In this document: one piece after another, positions 8,747 through 17,975 of the stretch | How positions within the stretch are numbered: position 1 is the stretch's first letter | How the letters are laid out: every line of letters begins with the position of its first letter | Assembly: GCF_009649815.1 (NCBI RefSeq) | Contig: NZ_WJIC01000009.1 | Coordinates: 124,001 to 188,000 of the forward strand | DNA from: Nocardia sp. SYP-A9097 | GTDB lineage: Bacteria; Actinomycetota; Actinomycetes; Mycobacteriales; Mycobacteriaceae | Length of the DNA: 64,000 bases | Direction: 5' to 3' | The notes under the pieces: model-generated | What the model was told of the DNA's origin: nothing | The model's database searches: none | The model's input: the letters and a program-made list of their open reading frames with translations, nothing else | Program-made: the position numbers and the translations under genes

Positions 8747-8971
8747 TCATCCGAACCGCCGCCCCTTGGCCGCGAGTGCCACCCGTCCCCGAGTCGTAAT
8801 GCGCCAACGCCCGCGAATACGAGTGGGCAGGATCAGTCCCCGAGCTTCCAACTGGGCGAGGGCATTACGGGTGCGCCAGCTGGTCAGTGCCGAATCCTGT
8901 TGGATCTGAATGGCGGTCAATGTGCGGTTCGGATGGAGCGCGGCCAGGACCGCGACCTCGGCGGGTGTCAT
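8747..8971 (-). CDS. Small winged-helix DNA-binding protein
   Basis: A 74-residue protein consisting almost wholly of a winged helix: MTPAEVAVLAALHP, TAIQIQQDSAL, WRTRNALAQLEARGLILP and RWRITTRGRVALAAKG match the helix-turn-helix and wing of MarR/PadR-like regulators that lack an effector domain. ATG at 8971 is preceded by GAGAGG at a good distance. The stop of the small membrane protein gene lies 14 bases upstream of this start, so the two probably form an operon. The target is unknown; it may act on its own promoter. Confidence 0.65.
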   Translation of the reverse strand: MTPAEVAVLAALHPNRTLTAIQIQQDSALTSWRTRNALAQLEARGLILPTRIRGRWRITTRGRVALAAKGRRFG

Positions 8972-8984
8972 GCTTCAACCTCTC

Positions 8985-9218
8985 TCAGGAGTAGGTGAGA
9001 TGCACTGTCGGCCAGTAGATCCGATGCCGTCGGGCGCGATGCCGACCGCCGCGAAACCGAGTACCGCGCGCGATGGACAGATGCCCACCGCCGGCGATCT
9101 CGACCCGTAGAAGATCATCGGGCCGGTGCGCCTCACAGTAGAAGCCCCACCACAACCACACGATTACGGCGACACATAGCGCGAGGATCGCCAGCAAAGC
9201 CCATGCATCCCAGGACAT
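8985..9218 (-). CDS. Small single-pass membrane protein
   Basis: ATG at 9218 (77 residues) is preceded by AAGGTGG five bases away and is preferred to GTG at 9227. The N-terminus is one hydrophobic helix (residues ~6-27, ALLAILALCVAVIVWLWW), followed by a basic cytoplasmic tail containing GGRHRARRHR. No domain is recognised. It precedes the winged-helix gene by 14 bases in the same direction. Function unknown. Confidence 0.5.
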   Translation of the reverse strand: MSWDAWALLAILALCVAVIVWLWWGFYCEAHRPDDLLRVEIAGGGHLSIARGTRFRGGRHRARRHRIYWPTVHLTYS

Positions 9219-9439
9219 CTCGACCACCTTCGACTAGTGCCTGTCGCGGAATTCGGATCAGTCGATCGCACGACCTGCGTCGTGCGCCTGACCTGGAATA
9301 AGCACACTCCCGAACCGGCGCAATGGACCGGTCAAATCGATGTCCCGAATCGACCGACCCAAAGTGCCTGCATCAGACCCGGTTCGGGCGCACACTTTTT
9401 CCCGTAACGGTCCAAAACGTCGTCCCGGAATGGGTCCAA

Positions 9440-10330
9440 ATGTCTGAGCAAGAGAGCAGCACGCTGCCTCGTCGGCAGCTCGGCCGGTATCTACGTGAGG
9501 CACGCGAAGCAGCCAATCTGACCATCGAGGAAGCCGCAAACCTCATGGAGTGGGGGAAGAGCACGCTACAACGGCTCGAGAAGGGACAAACCGGGCGCAT
9601 ACGCGTGCGCGAGATCGATGGCTTATGCCAGCTCTACAGCATCGACGATGAGAAGGCGGCGGCGCTGAAAGGGCTTGCCCAGCAAGCTCCGGCCAGGTCA
9701 TGGTGGCACGCCTACGGCGACCTGATTCCGGCTAATTTCAATCTCTATGTGGGACTGGAGGCTTCAGCGCGGACCCTGACGATCTATCAACCTCTGATCA
9801 TTCCCGGCCTACTTCAGACGGCAGATTACGCACGCACCCTCGATCGCACCTACTTCCACCAGGACACCGACAACGAACTGAACCGGCGGATCGAGGTTCG
9901 GATGCGGCGGCAGGCGGTCCTGCTACGAAACAGAAAGCCCGTCAGTGGTTCCTTCGTACTACACGAGGCCGCGATTCGTACGCGTGTAGGCGATCGCCAC
10001 ATTATGGCGGGACAGCTGCGGCATATGGCGAACCTGAGCACCCGCGACAACATCAGCATTCGGGTACTGCCCTACCGAGCTGGGTACCCCCTGGGAATGC
10101 CGTTGCCGTCGTTCGTCATTCTCGAATTCGCCACCGATCCCAGAGGCAGACCGGTCGAGCCGACCGTGATCTTCGCCGAGAGTTTCACCGGCGGCATGTA
10201 CTTTGAGCGGTCAACAGACGTCGACAAGTATCGGCAAGCTTTTCTGAAGGTTCAGCAATCCGCACTGGATGCCAACCCGAGCCGAGACGTGTTACGCGAG
10301 CTAGCAAGGGAGATCGAAAGTGATCGCTGA
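9440..10330 (+). CDS. XRE-family regulator with DUF5753 (WhiJ/Scr1-type)
   Basis: A 296-residue protein. Residues ~10-70 are a Cro/C1 helix-turn-helix (LGRYLREAREAANLTIEEAA, MEWGKSTLQRLEKG). The remainder is DUF5753, with LIPANFNLYVGLEA, IIPGLLQTADYARTL and the C-terminal ITFxGGMYFERS-like stretch (AESFTGGMYFERSTDVDKY). Such proteins are abundant in actinomycetes and pair with a DUF397 protein, as in the Streptomyces WhiJ-type developmental regulators; some pairs have been treated as toxin-antitoxin-like. The frame opens at 9323, but ATG at 9440 matches the family N-terminus. The stop overlaps the DUF397 gene by 11 bases. Confidence 0.85.
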   Translation: MSEQESSTLPRRQLGRYLREAREAANLTIEEAANLMEWGKSTLQRLEKGQTGRIRVREIDGLCQLYSIDDEKAAALKGLAQQAPARSWWHAYGDLIPANFNLYVGLEASARTLTIYQPLIIPGLLQTADYARTLDRTYFHQDTDNELNRRIEVRMRRQAVLLRNRKPVSGSFVLHEAAIRTRVGDRHIMAGQLRHMANLSTRDNISIRVLPYRAGYPLGMPLPSFVILEFATDPRGRPVEPTVIFAESFTGGMYFERSTDVDKYRQAFLKVQQSALDANPSRDVLRELAREIESDR

Positions 10331-10541
10331 TCAGGATCACATGCGCTGGTTCAAGTCCAGCTATAGCTCCGGCGGCCAGGAGTGTGTCGAGGTGGCGTTC
10401 CTCGACGAGGCTGTTGGAGTGCGGGACAGCAAGTCGCCGGGTGGGCCCGAGCTGGTGTTCGGGGTGCGGGAGTGGGGGGTGTTTGCGGCGGCTGTCGCTG
10501 GGGGGAGGTTCGACTCGCCGGGGGCGAACTCGGGCGCTTGA
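10320..10541 (+). CDS. DUF397 protein, partner of the XRE regulator
   Basis: A 73-residue protein with the complete DUF397 pattern: MRWFKSSYSSGGQECVEVAF, VGVRDSKSPGGPELVFG and FAAAVAGGRFD. The GTG start at 10320 lies inside the end of the XRE gene (11-base overlap), which implies translational coupling. In known pairs the DUF397 protein (AbaA-like) acts together with, or against, the adjacent XRE protein; the direction of control here is unknown. The last third uses G-rich codons more like the downstream gene. Confidence 0.85.
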   Translation: MIADQDHMRWFKSSYSSGGQECVEVAFLDEAVGVRDSKSPGGPELVFGVREWGVFAAAVAGGRFDSPGANSGA

Positions 10542-10622
10542 CTTGGAGTGTGCTCCAGGTCGTAGGTTCGGTGGTGAGCGGGTTTCGGCCCGGAGACCGA
10601 CTTCGACTTGGAGGAGTTCAGG

Positions 10623-11606
10623 ATGATCGGGACCAGAAAGCTCGGGGAGCTTACGGTTGGCGCCGAGGGGCTCGGGTGCATGGGGATGAGCCAGGCTTAT
10701 GGGGTTCGCGATAGTGATGAGGAGTCGATCGCGACTATTCATCGGGCGCTCGAGCTTGGGGTGACCATGCTGGACACGGCCAATGTTTATGGGCCGGAGA
10801 CCAATGAGCGGCTCGTGGGGCGGGCTATTGCCGATCGGCGGGATCGGGTGGTGCTGGCCACCAAGTTCGGGATTGTGTGGGGTGCGGGCGGGAGTATGGG
10901 GGCTCGGGGGGATGCCGCCTATGTGAAGCAGAGTTGTGATGAGTCGCTGGCACGGTTGGGGGTGGATTACATCGATCTGTACTACCAGCATCGGGTGGAT
11001 CCGAATGTGCCGGTCGAGGAGACCTGGGGTGCGCTCTCGGAGCTGGTGCAGGCCGGGAAGGTGCGGTATCTGGGTATTTCCGAGGCTTCGGCGGAGACGA
11101 TTCGGCGGGCGCACGCGGTGCATCCGGTGACCGCACTGCAGAGTGAGTGGTCGCTGTGGACTCGCGATATCGAGGCCGAAATCCTGCCCACCGCAAGGGA
11201 ACTCGGTATCGGGATCGTCCCGTTCTCACCGCTGGGACGCGGATTCCTCACCGGTTCGATCACTTCCACCGACCAACTGCCCGCCGACGATATGCGCCGC
11301 CGGCTCCCCCGGTTCGCCGACGGCAACCTCGACAGCAATCTCGCGATCGTGGCCGCACTGGGCGAGCTCGCAGAGGAAAAGGGTGTCGCCGCAGGGCAAT
11401 TGGCCCTGGCATGGGTGCTCAGCCGTGGTGACGATGTGGTGCCGATTCCGGGCACCAAGCGGCGCACCTACCTGGAGCAGAATGTCGCCGCGGTCGATAT
11501 CACGCTCAGCGCTGAGGATTTGGCGCGTATCGAGGCAGCGGCCCCGGCCAACGCCATTGCCGGAGCACGCTATCCGGAGGAACTGGCCCGCGCCGCCGGG
11601 AAATAG
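10623..11606 (+). CDS. Aldo/keto reductase
   Basis: A 327-residue NADPH-dependent oxidoreductase of the aldo/keto reductase family (AKR13/YajO-like branch). The catalytic tetrad is visible: Asp and Tyr in MLDTANVYGPETNE near 45-55, Lys in VLATKFGIV near 80 and His in LYYQHRVDPN near 122. The C-terminal cofactor segment is VPIPGTKRRTYLEQNV. ATG at 10623 follows GGAGGAG at 8 bases and is preferred to TTG at 10608. The gene starts 81 bases after the DUF397 gene and could be read from it or from its own promoter. Its physiological substrate is unknown. Confidence 0.88.
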   Translation: MIGTRKLGELTVGAEGLGCMGMSQAYGVRDSDEESIATIHRALELGVTMLDTANVYGPETNERLVGRAIADRRDRVVLATKFGIVWGAGGSMGARGDAAYVKQSCDESLARLGVDYIDLYYQHRVDPNVPVEETWGALSELVQAGKVRYLGISEASAETIRRAHAVHPVTALQSEWSLWTRDIEAEILPTARELGIGIVPFSPLGRGFLTGSITSTDQLPADDMRRRLPRFADGNLDSNLAIVAALGELAEEKGVAAGQLALAWVLSRGDDVVPIPGTKRRTYLEQNVAAVDITLSAEDLARIEAAAPANAIAGARYPEELARAAGK

Positions 11607-11655
11607 CAACCAGGGTGATGCGGCTCGACCACCGGCCGAGCCGCCACACCCCGGA

Positions 11656-12399
11656 CTAACCCTTCGACGCCCCCAGCGCATTCGCCAGCTCCACCGCATC
11701 GAAGGTGGTGTGCACACCATGCCCGGGAACGAGGATTCTGGCCGGTTGAATCCCCAATCCCAGCGCACTTTCACGCATACGAACCTCGTCGTGATTGAAC
11801 ACCGACGGCAGCAATTGCAGACCTGGATCCGCCAGCAGCGGATGCCCGGTGACGAGAGCGTCGCCGGAGAACAGGACGCCCTCCGACGGCATCAAATACG
11901 CCGTGTGGCCGGAGGTGTGCCCCGGGGTCGGTATCGCGACGAGCCCACCCGGCAATGCCGCCAAGGCCGCCGTGTCGCCGGCCGACGCCGACGGAACCGT
12001 CATTCCGATATGCCCGACAACCGCCCGCACCGTGTGCGCGACCCACCGGCGACCCCGCTGATTTGCGAGCTGCTTGATCATCCCCATCGGCGAAATCTGT
12101 TGCAGGTACTCACGTTTGGCATGCCGGACCTCCTCGGCCCCGGTGTACACGGGCATCCCCACCCGCTCGACAAGCGTGGGAATCGCACCGATGTGATCGA
12201 GATGCGCATGAGTGATCAGCACCGCCGCGATATCGGTGAGCTGATGCCCGATCTGCTGCACCGAATCGAGCACGGCATCGCTATCACTCGGATATCCGGC
12301 ATCGATCACCGTCACCCCGGACCCATCACTGACCAACGCCCAGTTGACGTTCGTCCCGGCCACGACATACACGGAGTCGGAAACCAGATCGATCTTCAC
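11656..12399 (-). CDS. Metallo-beta-lactamase-fold hydrolase
   Basis: A ~247-residue soluble protein with the canonical metal motif THAHLDHIG (HxHxDH) near residue 70, PTPGHTSGHT near 160, SGDALVTG near 182 and the final metal-binding PGHG near 225. Both zinc sites look complete, so it should be an active hydrolase of the glyoxalase II/MBL superfamily; the substrate is unknown. GTG at 12399 (VKIDLVSDSVYVV) fits homologous starts and GTG at 12417 is possible. The frame stays open much further upstream, but that part overlaps the divergent serine hydrolase and is not credible. It is divergent from the serine hydrolase gene. Confidence 0.8.
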   Translation of the reverse strand: MKIDLVSDSVYVVAGTNVNWALVSDGSGVTVIDAGYPSDSDAVLDSVQQIGHQLTDIAAVLITHAHLDHIGAIPTLVERVGMPVYTGAEEVRHAKREYLQQISPMGMIKQLANQRGRRWVAHTVRAVVGHIGMTVPSASAGDTAALAALPGGLVAIPTPGHTSGHTAYLMPSEGVLFSGDALVTGHPLLADPGLQLLPSVFNHDEVRMRESALGLGIQPARILVPGHGVHTTFDAVELANALGASKG

Positions 12400-12498
12400 G
12401 GGCAGAGAGTAGTTCACCGGACTCGGGGATATCACCCAGACCGATTTCGGGGGTGCGCCCGGAAGCGCTCCGATCGGGCCGAAACTAGCGTTCAGGCA

Positions 12499-13656
12499 AT
12501 GACTTCGACTCTTCGGAAGCGCCTCGGCGTGGCGTTCGGTGTCGCGGCACTGCTCGTCGCCGAGGTGGGTACCGCCGCCGCCGAACCCGGTGGAATATCC
12601 ACTGCGCAGCGGTTGCGGCAGGACACCGAGGCGATCCACGCGCTCGGTATCAGCGGCGTACAGGCTCGGGTGATCACACCGGACGGTCGGGAGTTGGTCG
12701 CCACCAGCGGTACCGCCGATCTGGACACCGGCGGCCCAATTCCTTCCGACGCATACTTCCGGATGGCCAGCACCTCCAAGACATTCATTGCCACCGTGGT
12801 GCTGCAACTGGTGGGCGAGGGCAGGCTGTCGCTGGATGACACCGTCGAGAGCCGGCTGCCGGAAGTGGTGCGCGGCAATGGGAATGACGGAAGTCGGATC
12901 ACCATCCGCCAGCTGTTGCAGCACACCAGCGGCATTCACGACGACCTGCCCGGCTATACGACGCCGGAGGAGTACTACCAGCAGCGCTATGACGTATACA
13001 CCACTGAGGAGCTGGTTGCGCGCGCCATGACGCACGCACCGGACTTCGCTCCCGGCACGAGCTGGGGGTACTCCAATACCGGATATGTCCTGCTCGGCAT
13101 GATCATCCAGCACACCACCGGCCGACCCTCTCATCAGGAGATCGAAGACCGCATTCTGCGTCCACTCGGCCTCGACCGGACCCGGTGGGTCGGCACCTCA
13201 CCCATCCTGCCCGACCCACATGCGCGGGCATACCAGCTCTTCGGTCCCGATTCCCGGGTCGATGTCACCGACCAGGTACCGGCGGACGAAATCCTCGCCT
13301 GGGTCACCACCACCCGTGACGAGAACCGCTTCTTCCGCGCACTGCTCGCGGGCCGCCTGCTGCCGAAAGCCCAACTGGCCGAGATGAAACAGACCATCCC
13401 CGTGAGCGCGGAAGTCCAGCAGATGTGGCCGAACGGCAGATACGGGCTCGGCCTGGTGGAACGACCGCTCAGCTGCGGCGGCACCTACTGGAGTCATGAG
13501 GGTGGGGACGGCGGCTACATCACCCTCAACGGCGTCACCGACGACGGCCACCGAAGCGCGGTGGTCTCGCTATCCGAGGCGCGCGGCGACACCCCCGAAC
13601 ACATCCTGGAACAGGAGAACGCGGCCGGTGCCCTGATCGACCACGCATTGTGTTGA
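12499..13656 (+). CDS. Exported serine hydrolase (class C beta-lactamase/DD-peptidase fold)
   Basis: A 385-residue protein with a Sec signal peptide (MTSTLRKRLGVAFGVAALLV, cleavage near TAAAEP). The nucleophile motif SxxK is STSKTF near residue 95, the YxN motif is YSNTGY near 195, and HEGGDGG near 333 fills the third-motif position. This marks a penicillin-binding-protein-like serine hydrolase of the beta-lactamase/D-alanyl-D-alanine carboxypeptidase family, acting outside the membrane, possibly on peptidoglycan or esters. Beta-lactam resistance cannot be inferred. The frame is open for 1.3 kb upstream, but the signal peptide at ATG 12499 fixes the start. Confidence 0.85.
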   Translation: MTSTLRKRLGVAFGVAALLVAEVGTAAAEPGGISTAQRLRQDTEAIHALGISGVQARVITPDGRELVATSGTADLDTGGPIPSDAYFRMASTSKTFIATVVLQLVGEGRLSLDDTVESRLPEVVRGNGNDGSRITIRQLLQHTSGIHDDLPGYTTPEEYYQQRYDVYTTEELVARAMTHAPDFAPGTSWGYSNTGYVLLGMIIQHTTGRPSHQEIEDRILRPLGLDRTRWVGTSPILPDPHARAYQLFGPDSRVDVTDQVPADEILAWVTTTRDENRFFRALLAGRLLPKAQLAEMKQTIPVSAEVQQMWPNGRYGLGLVERPLSCGGTYWSHEGGDGGYITLNGVTDDGHRSAVVSLSEARGDTPEHILEQENAAGALIDHALC

Positions 13657-13663
13657 GGGTCGC

Positions 13664-14377
13664 TCAGAAATAGATGCCGGGCGCGCAGTAGCCGGTGACC
13701 AGTTGACGGTCTCCGTAGCGGAGGGCGGAGGGATCCCATTGGGCGCCAATACCTTTGAGGAAAGCTTGCACCTCGTCGAGGTCGGAGCGGTCGGCGACCA
13801 GGATCAGGGCGCCGTCCTCGGCGACCCACCCACCGCCGATGCGGTCACGGGCTACAGGATCGGCCAGGAGTGCGTCATGCAGGCGGGTTCGGTCGACACC
13901 GGGGACCGTAATGACGAAGCCATCCGCACGCGGGTCGGTTTCAGGGAGGTATTCGATGCCCAGCACCGCTTCCTGGTGATACCGGACGCGAAGATCATCG
14001 GCTATCCAGCAGAGGTTGTCACGCCCGGTGCAGGCCAGCTCGAAACGGCGCGCCGGTGCATAGCTGATCTGCCGGGATTGCTCCGACCAGAACACGCCGT
14101 CGACGGGCTCGGAGTGCACGGTGAGACCGAGTTCCATTGCGGCGGTGAGGTTCACCTCCAGCTCGAACTGGGTGAGCGGGTCGTTCAGACGGGCATCGGC
14201 GGGATCGGTGATGGTGTCGGTATTCCAGGTGCCGAACAGTTCGGCGGTGGGTTGCAGCGGATTGCCAGGGGCACACGACCACGGCCCATAGGCCTCGGCG
14301 GTGCCGGAACTCGCGGTGAACAGGGCGCCGGTGAGGGTCGCGGCCGCGGCGAAGGCGGCGAGTCTGACGGTGATCAT
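13664..14377 (-). CDS. Hypothetical exported protein
   Basis: A 237-residue protein with a signal peptide (MITVRLAAFAAAATLTGALF, cleavage near GTAEAYG). The mature part contains cysteines near 35, 115, 122 and 231, probably disulfide-bonded, and no domain I recognise. It starts from ATG at 14377 and converges on the serine hydrolase gene with 7 bases between stops. The 236-base gap upstream is shared with the divergent DUF4132 operon and should hold promoters for both. Function unknown. Confidence 0.65.
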   Translation of the reverse strand: MITVRLAAFAAAATLTGALFTASSGTAEAYGPWSCAPGNPLQPTAELFGTWNTDTITDPADARLNDPLTQFELEVNLTAAMELGLTVHSEPVDGVFWSEQSRQISYAPARRFELACTGRDNLCWIADDLRVRYHQEAVLGIEYLPETDPRADGFVITVPGVDRTRLHDALLADPVARDRIGGGWVAEDGALILVADRSDLDEVQAFLKGIGAQWDPSALRYGDRQLVTGYCAPGIYF

Positions 14378-14613
14378 TGGGCCATTGCCCCCCTCGGGAG
14401 GGTCGAAACAGCTGATTGTCCGAAACGTCGAGTACTTGAATTCTAGTCAACCCGCCGCGGTGATCCACCGGTATGCCCAGCAATACGCGCGGCGAGCGTC
14501 CGCCTGGCGCACGTCGCCGCGAAGTAGCCACCGGCAGAACAGATCCCCCGAATCCCTGTCGGAGTGTCCGATTACAGTCGCTGCTGTCAATCGCTTCACG
14601 GATTCGGGGAATC

Positions 14614-17600
14614 ATGCTCGACGTTGCAATTAATGCCGAGGCCGCACCGGCCGAAGAGAATCTCTGGGTGGTGCCCGACGAATGGTCAGCAGCGGCATTC
14701 CCGGTGCGCGGCATCACCCCGCCGCAACCGGTACTACCGCACGCGACGGCCATCGCCGAGCAGGCCGAAAGGCTTGCCACGCACGCCGATACGGTGCGGA
14801 ACACCCTCGCCGACACCCAACTTCCCGACCTGGCGGCGGCGGGGGCGGCCGCGGTCGCCGACTTCTCGACCTGCTCACCCCTGGGCGCGGCGGTGCTGTC
14901 GGTCGCCCTCGACGGCGCGGACAGCCCGAAACCCTTCCTCGCCGATGCCTGGGTGCAGCAGCACGGCGTGGTCTTCGCCGCCGAGGCCGCGGCCCTGCAG
15001 GCCGGACTGATCAGAAACTCCGATTGGCACAGCGGCACGCGGGTGTACACCTACCGGGTCGGCCGAATTCCGGCCGATCGTCCGGGCAATTCCGCCGCAC
15101 CGGAAACCCTGGTCCGGATGCGCGCGTGGCTCGCGGCCGCACCCGAGGACGAGTACCGGGCGGCGGTGGCCCGGCTGGCCGAATTGCGAGTCACACCAGG
15201 CGATTTGGCGGTCCGCATCGCCACCTCATTCCTCGCGCCCACCGAACAGGATTGGGTGCAAGCCGATCTGCGCGCCCTCACGCCCGACGATCTGGACTAC
15301 CAAAGCCGCTTCCTGTTGCTGACCGCCTCGGTCGGGGACCGCGCGGACCTCGAGCGACTGGCCGAAGCGTTCTCGGCGGATCAATTCCTCTACGGCTCGG
15401 CCGCCGGACTGCTCGCCACCGCCGTCATACGGTTCGGCCCGGACTGCGTCACAGCGATCGACCGGATGCTGAACGACCGCGAACTGGAGGGTGAGCAGAC
15501 GCTCGTACTCGCGCGCATATTGGCCTGCCTGCCCTCCGATGAAGCATTCTCCGCCCTGCTGGCACGAGTCGAACAACGTTATATACCAGCGGTTCTCGCG
15601 GAGGCCGCCGAGCAATACCCGCATCGCGCACTGCGCCTGCTGCGGCCGCATGCCGCGAAATCCGCGCTGGCCCGGCAGATTCTGCGCGCGATCGCGATCG
15701 CGTGCCCTGCGCTGGTCACCCAACTCCCGGAGTCCACCACATTCCTGGACCCCGATCGATCACGCACCGCCGGCGCGGCGGAATTGCCGGAGGTACTGCG
15801 CGCGGTGCCATGGCAGCGCACCCGCACCAAGACCAAGCCGGTGACCATTCCCGATCTCGCACAACCGATTCCGGACGCACTGGCCTGGTTGCCGGGCGAA
15901 CAGGCCGACTGGGCGCAGACGCATGTCGAGGTCTGGCGGGAGAACGACAAGGATTGGGCGGCGAGCCTCGCCCGCGGCGCACGCCGCAGCCACGGCTCCA
16001 TGATGAGCATGCTGGCACTGGCTCCGGAAGAACTCGCACTGCCCTATCTGGACACCGTGCGACTCGAACGGTATTACAGTTCGGAGCCCGCCCTGCGGCG
16101 GATTCTCGGACGCTTCGGCGAGGTTGCGATTCCATTCGTATTGCATGCGGCACTACAGAATCCGTCCGATCTCGCACATCTGCTGTCCCCCATCACCGGC
16201 AGCACGACGACCATGTCCATGATCAGCAGACTGGACGGGAAGCGGACCCGCCCGCCGGCGCTGGCCTGGCTGGACCGGAACCACACGACCGCGATACCGG
16301 TGCTCATCGCGGCGGCGCTGGCCAAGCCCGGCAAGGATCGCAGGTACGCCGAGGCGGCGCTGCGCACGCTGGCCGAGCGTGGCCATCGCGACGCCATCGA
16401 TTCCGCCGCAACGACATTCGGCGATCAGGTGGCCGCCGCGATCACCGCCACGCTGAATACCGATCCACTGGACCAGCTTCCGGCCCGCATGCCCGCACTG
16501 CCGAATTGGCTTGTCCCGGAACACCTTCCCGCGCTCGCCCTGCGTGATTCCGGCGCGGTCCTGGCCGCTCCAGAGGCCCTGAATGTGTGCCTCATGCTGG
16601 CCCTGTGTGGCCCGAGTGGCGATTACGCCGGGGTCGCGCAGATCACAGCGGCCGTCGACCCGGAGTCGCTGGCCGAATTCGCCTGGGCCGTCTTCGAATC
16701 CTGGCGGATTGCCGGATATCCGCCGAAGGATGCCTGGGTGCTGCACGCGCTGGGCCTGCTCGGCAATGACGAGACCGCCCGTCGCCTCGGCCCCATGATC
16801 CGGGTGTGGCCGGGCCAGGCGGCGCATGCGCGCGCGGTCGCCGGACTCGATATTCTCACCGCGCTCGGCACCGATGTGGCGCTCATGCAGTTGCACGGCA
16901 TTTCCGAGAAGGCGAAGTTCACCGGGCTCAAGACCAAGGCGAAGGAGAAGATCACCGAGGTCGCCGAGGCCCTGGACCTGACACCGGAGCAGCTCGCCGA
17001 CCGGCTGGTGCCCGATTTCGGGCTCGACGCGAGTGGCACGCTCGCGCTGGATTACGGTCCGCGCGGCTTCGTCATCGGCTTCGACGAACAGCTCAAACCG
17101 ACCGTGTCCGACGCGATTCGCGATGCGGACGGCCATTGGCAGGCCAGCGCGTCACGCAAGTCGCTGCCCAAGCCCGGCATCAAGGACGATCCGGAGTCGG
17201 CAACGGCCGCGTTCAAGTCCTTCGCCCTGCTGAAGAAGGATGTGAAATCCGCTGCCGCCGACCAGATTCGGCGTTTCGAGCAGGCCATGGTGACCGGCCG
17301 CCGCTGGGAGGCCGCCGAACATCGCCGCCTCTTCGTGGACCATCCGCTGCTGTGGCATCTGACCCGCCGACTGGTGTGGGCCACCTTCGATGAGCACGGC
17401 GCGCCCACCGGCTCCTTCCGAATAGCGGAGGACCGCAGTTACGCCGACGCCTCGGACGAGACCGTCACCATTTCCGATCGAGCACTGGTCGGCCTGGCAC
17501 ACCCCTTGCACCTGCCGGATTCGCTCGGCACATGGGGTGAGCTGTTCGCCGATTACGAGATCCTGCAACCCTTCCCGCAGTTGCAGCGCGAAACCTACGC

Positions 17601-17961
17601 GTTCACCGCGGAGGAGGGCGGTCTGAGCACGCTCCCCCGCCTCCAGGATGTCCCGGTACCCACCGGAAAGATACTGGGCCTGAGCCGATTCGGCTGGGAG
17701 CGCGGCGAGGTCGTGGACGGCGGTGTGTCCTGCGAATACTTCCGCAGGCTCGGCGACGACCGCTCGGCGGTGGTCGATCTCGTGCCCGGCATCATCGCCG
17801 GTGCGGCCATGGAGTGGGATGAGCAGAAGATCACCTTGCGACTCACCACCACCGGCAACGAAAACCAGTGGAACACCGGGCCCTCCCTGCTCTTCGGCGA
17901 ACTCCCGCCGATCACCGCATCCGAACTACTGCGCGAGCTGACCACGCTCGCCGGCAACTGA
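14614..17961 (+). CDS. DUF4132 domain protein, first copy (YehI/MolR-like)
   Basis: A 1115-residue soluble protein. It begins MLDVAINAEAAPAEENLW and carries a helical-repeat-like body (many short amphipathic helices, HEAT-like) up to about residue 780. A DUF4132-type region follows (~residues 800-1010), with LVPDFGLDASGTLALDYGPR, SLPKPGIKDDPES, RRLVWATFDEHGAP and LVGLAHPLHLPDSLGTW. This domain occurs in E. coli YehI/MolR, whose biochemical role is unknown. The start ATG at 14614 is chosen by alignment with the second copy (both begin with a short leader, then W-V/I-VPDEW); the frame is open to 14473. It is the first gene of a six-gene operon; the next gene starts 14 bases after its stop. Confidence 0.8.
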   Translation: MLDVAINAEAAPAEENLWVVPDEWSAAAFPVRGITPPQPVLPHATAIAEQAERLATHADTVRNTLADTQLPDLAAAGAAAVADFSTCSPLGAAVLSVALDGADSPKPFLADAWVQQHGVVFAAEAAALQAGLIRNSDWHSGTRVYTYRVGRIPADRPGNSAAPETLVRMRAWLAAAPEDEYRAAVARLAELRVTPGDLAVRIATSFLAPTEQDWVQADLRALTPDDLDYQSRFLLLTASVGDRADLERLAEAFSADQFLYGSAAGLLATAVIRFGPDCVTAIDRMLNDRELEGEQTLVLARILACLPSDEAFSALLARVEQRYIPAVLAEAAEQYPHRALRLLRPHAAKSALARQILRAIAIACPALVTQLPESTTFLDPDRSRTAGAAELPEVLRAVPWQRTRTKTKPVTIPDLAQPIPDALAWLPGEQADWAQTHVEVWRENDKDWAASLARGARRSHGSMMSMLALAPEELALPYLDTVRLERYYSSEPALRRILGRFGEVAIPFVLHAALQNPSDLAHLLSPITGSTTTMSMISRLDGKRTRPPALAWLDRNHTTAIPVLIAAALAKPGKDRRYAEAALRTLAERGHRDAIDSAATTFGDQVAAAITATLNTDPLDQLPARMPALPNWLVPEHLPALALRDSGAVLAAPEALNVCLMLALCGPSGDYAGVAQITAAVDPESLAEFAWAVFESWRIAGYPPKDAWVLHALGLLGNDETARRLGPMIRVWPGQAAHARAVAGLDILTALGTDVALMQLHGISEKAKFTGLKTKAKEKITEVAEALDLTPEQLADRLVPDFGLDASGTLALDYGPRGFVIGFDEQLKPTVSDAIRDADGHWQASASRKSLPKPGIKDDPESATAAFKSFALLKKDVKSAAADQIRRFEQAMVTGRRWEAAEHRRLFVDHPLLWHLTRRLVWATFDEHGAPTGSFRIAEDRSYADASDETVTISDRALVGLAHPLHLPDSLGTWGELFADYEILQPFPQLQRETYAFTAEEGGLSTLPRLQDVPVPTGKILGLSRFGWERGEVVDGGVSCEYFRRLGDDRSAVVDLVPGIIAGAAMEWDEQKITLRLTTTGNENQWNTGPSLLFGELPPITASELLRELTTLAGN

Positions 17962-17975
17962 CCCGGAGAACCTCC

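Noticed and set aside
11143..12498. 452-residue N-terminal extension of the exported serine hydrolase
   Set aside because: The extension is antisense to the metallo-beta-lactamase gene and overlaps the aldo/keto reductase; a signal peptide starts at 12499.
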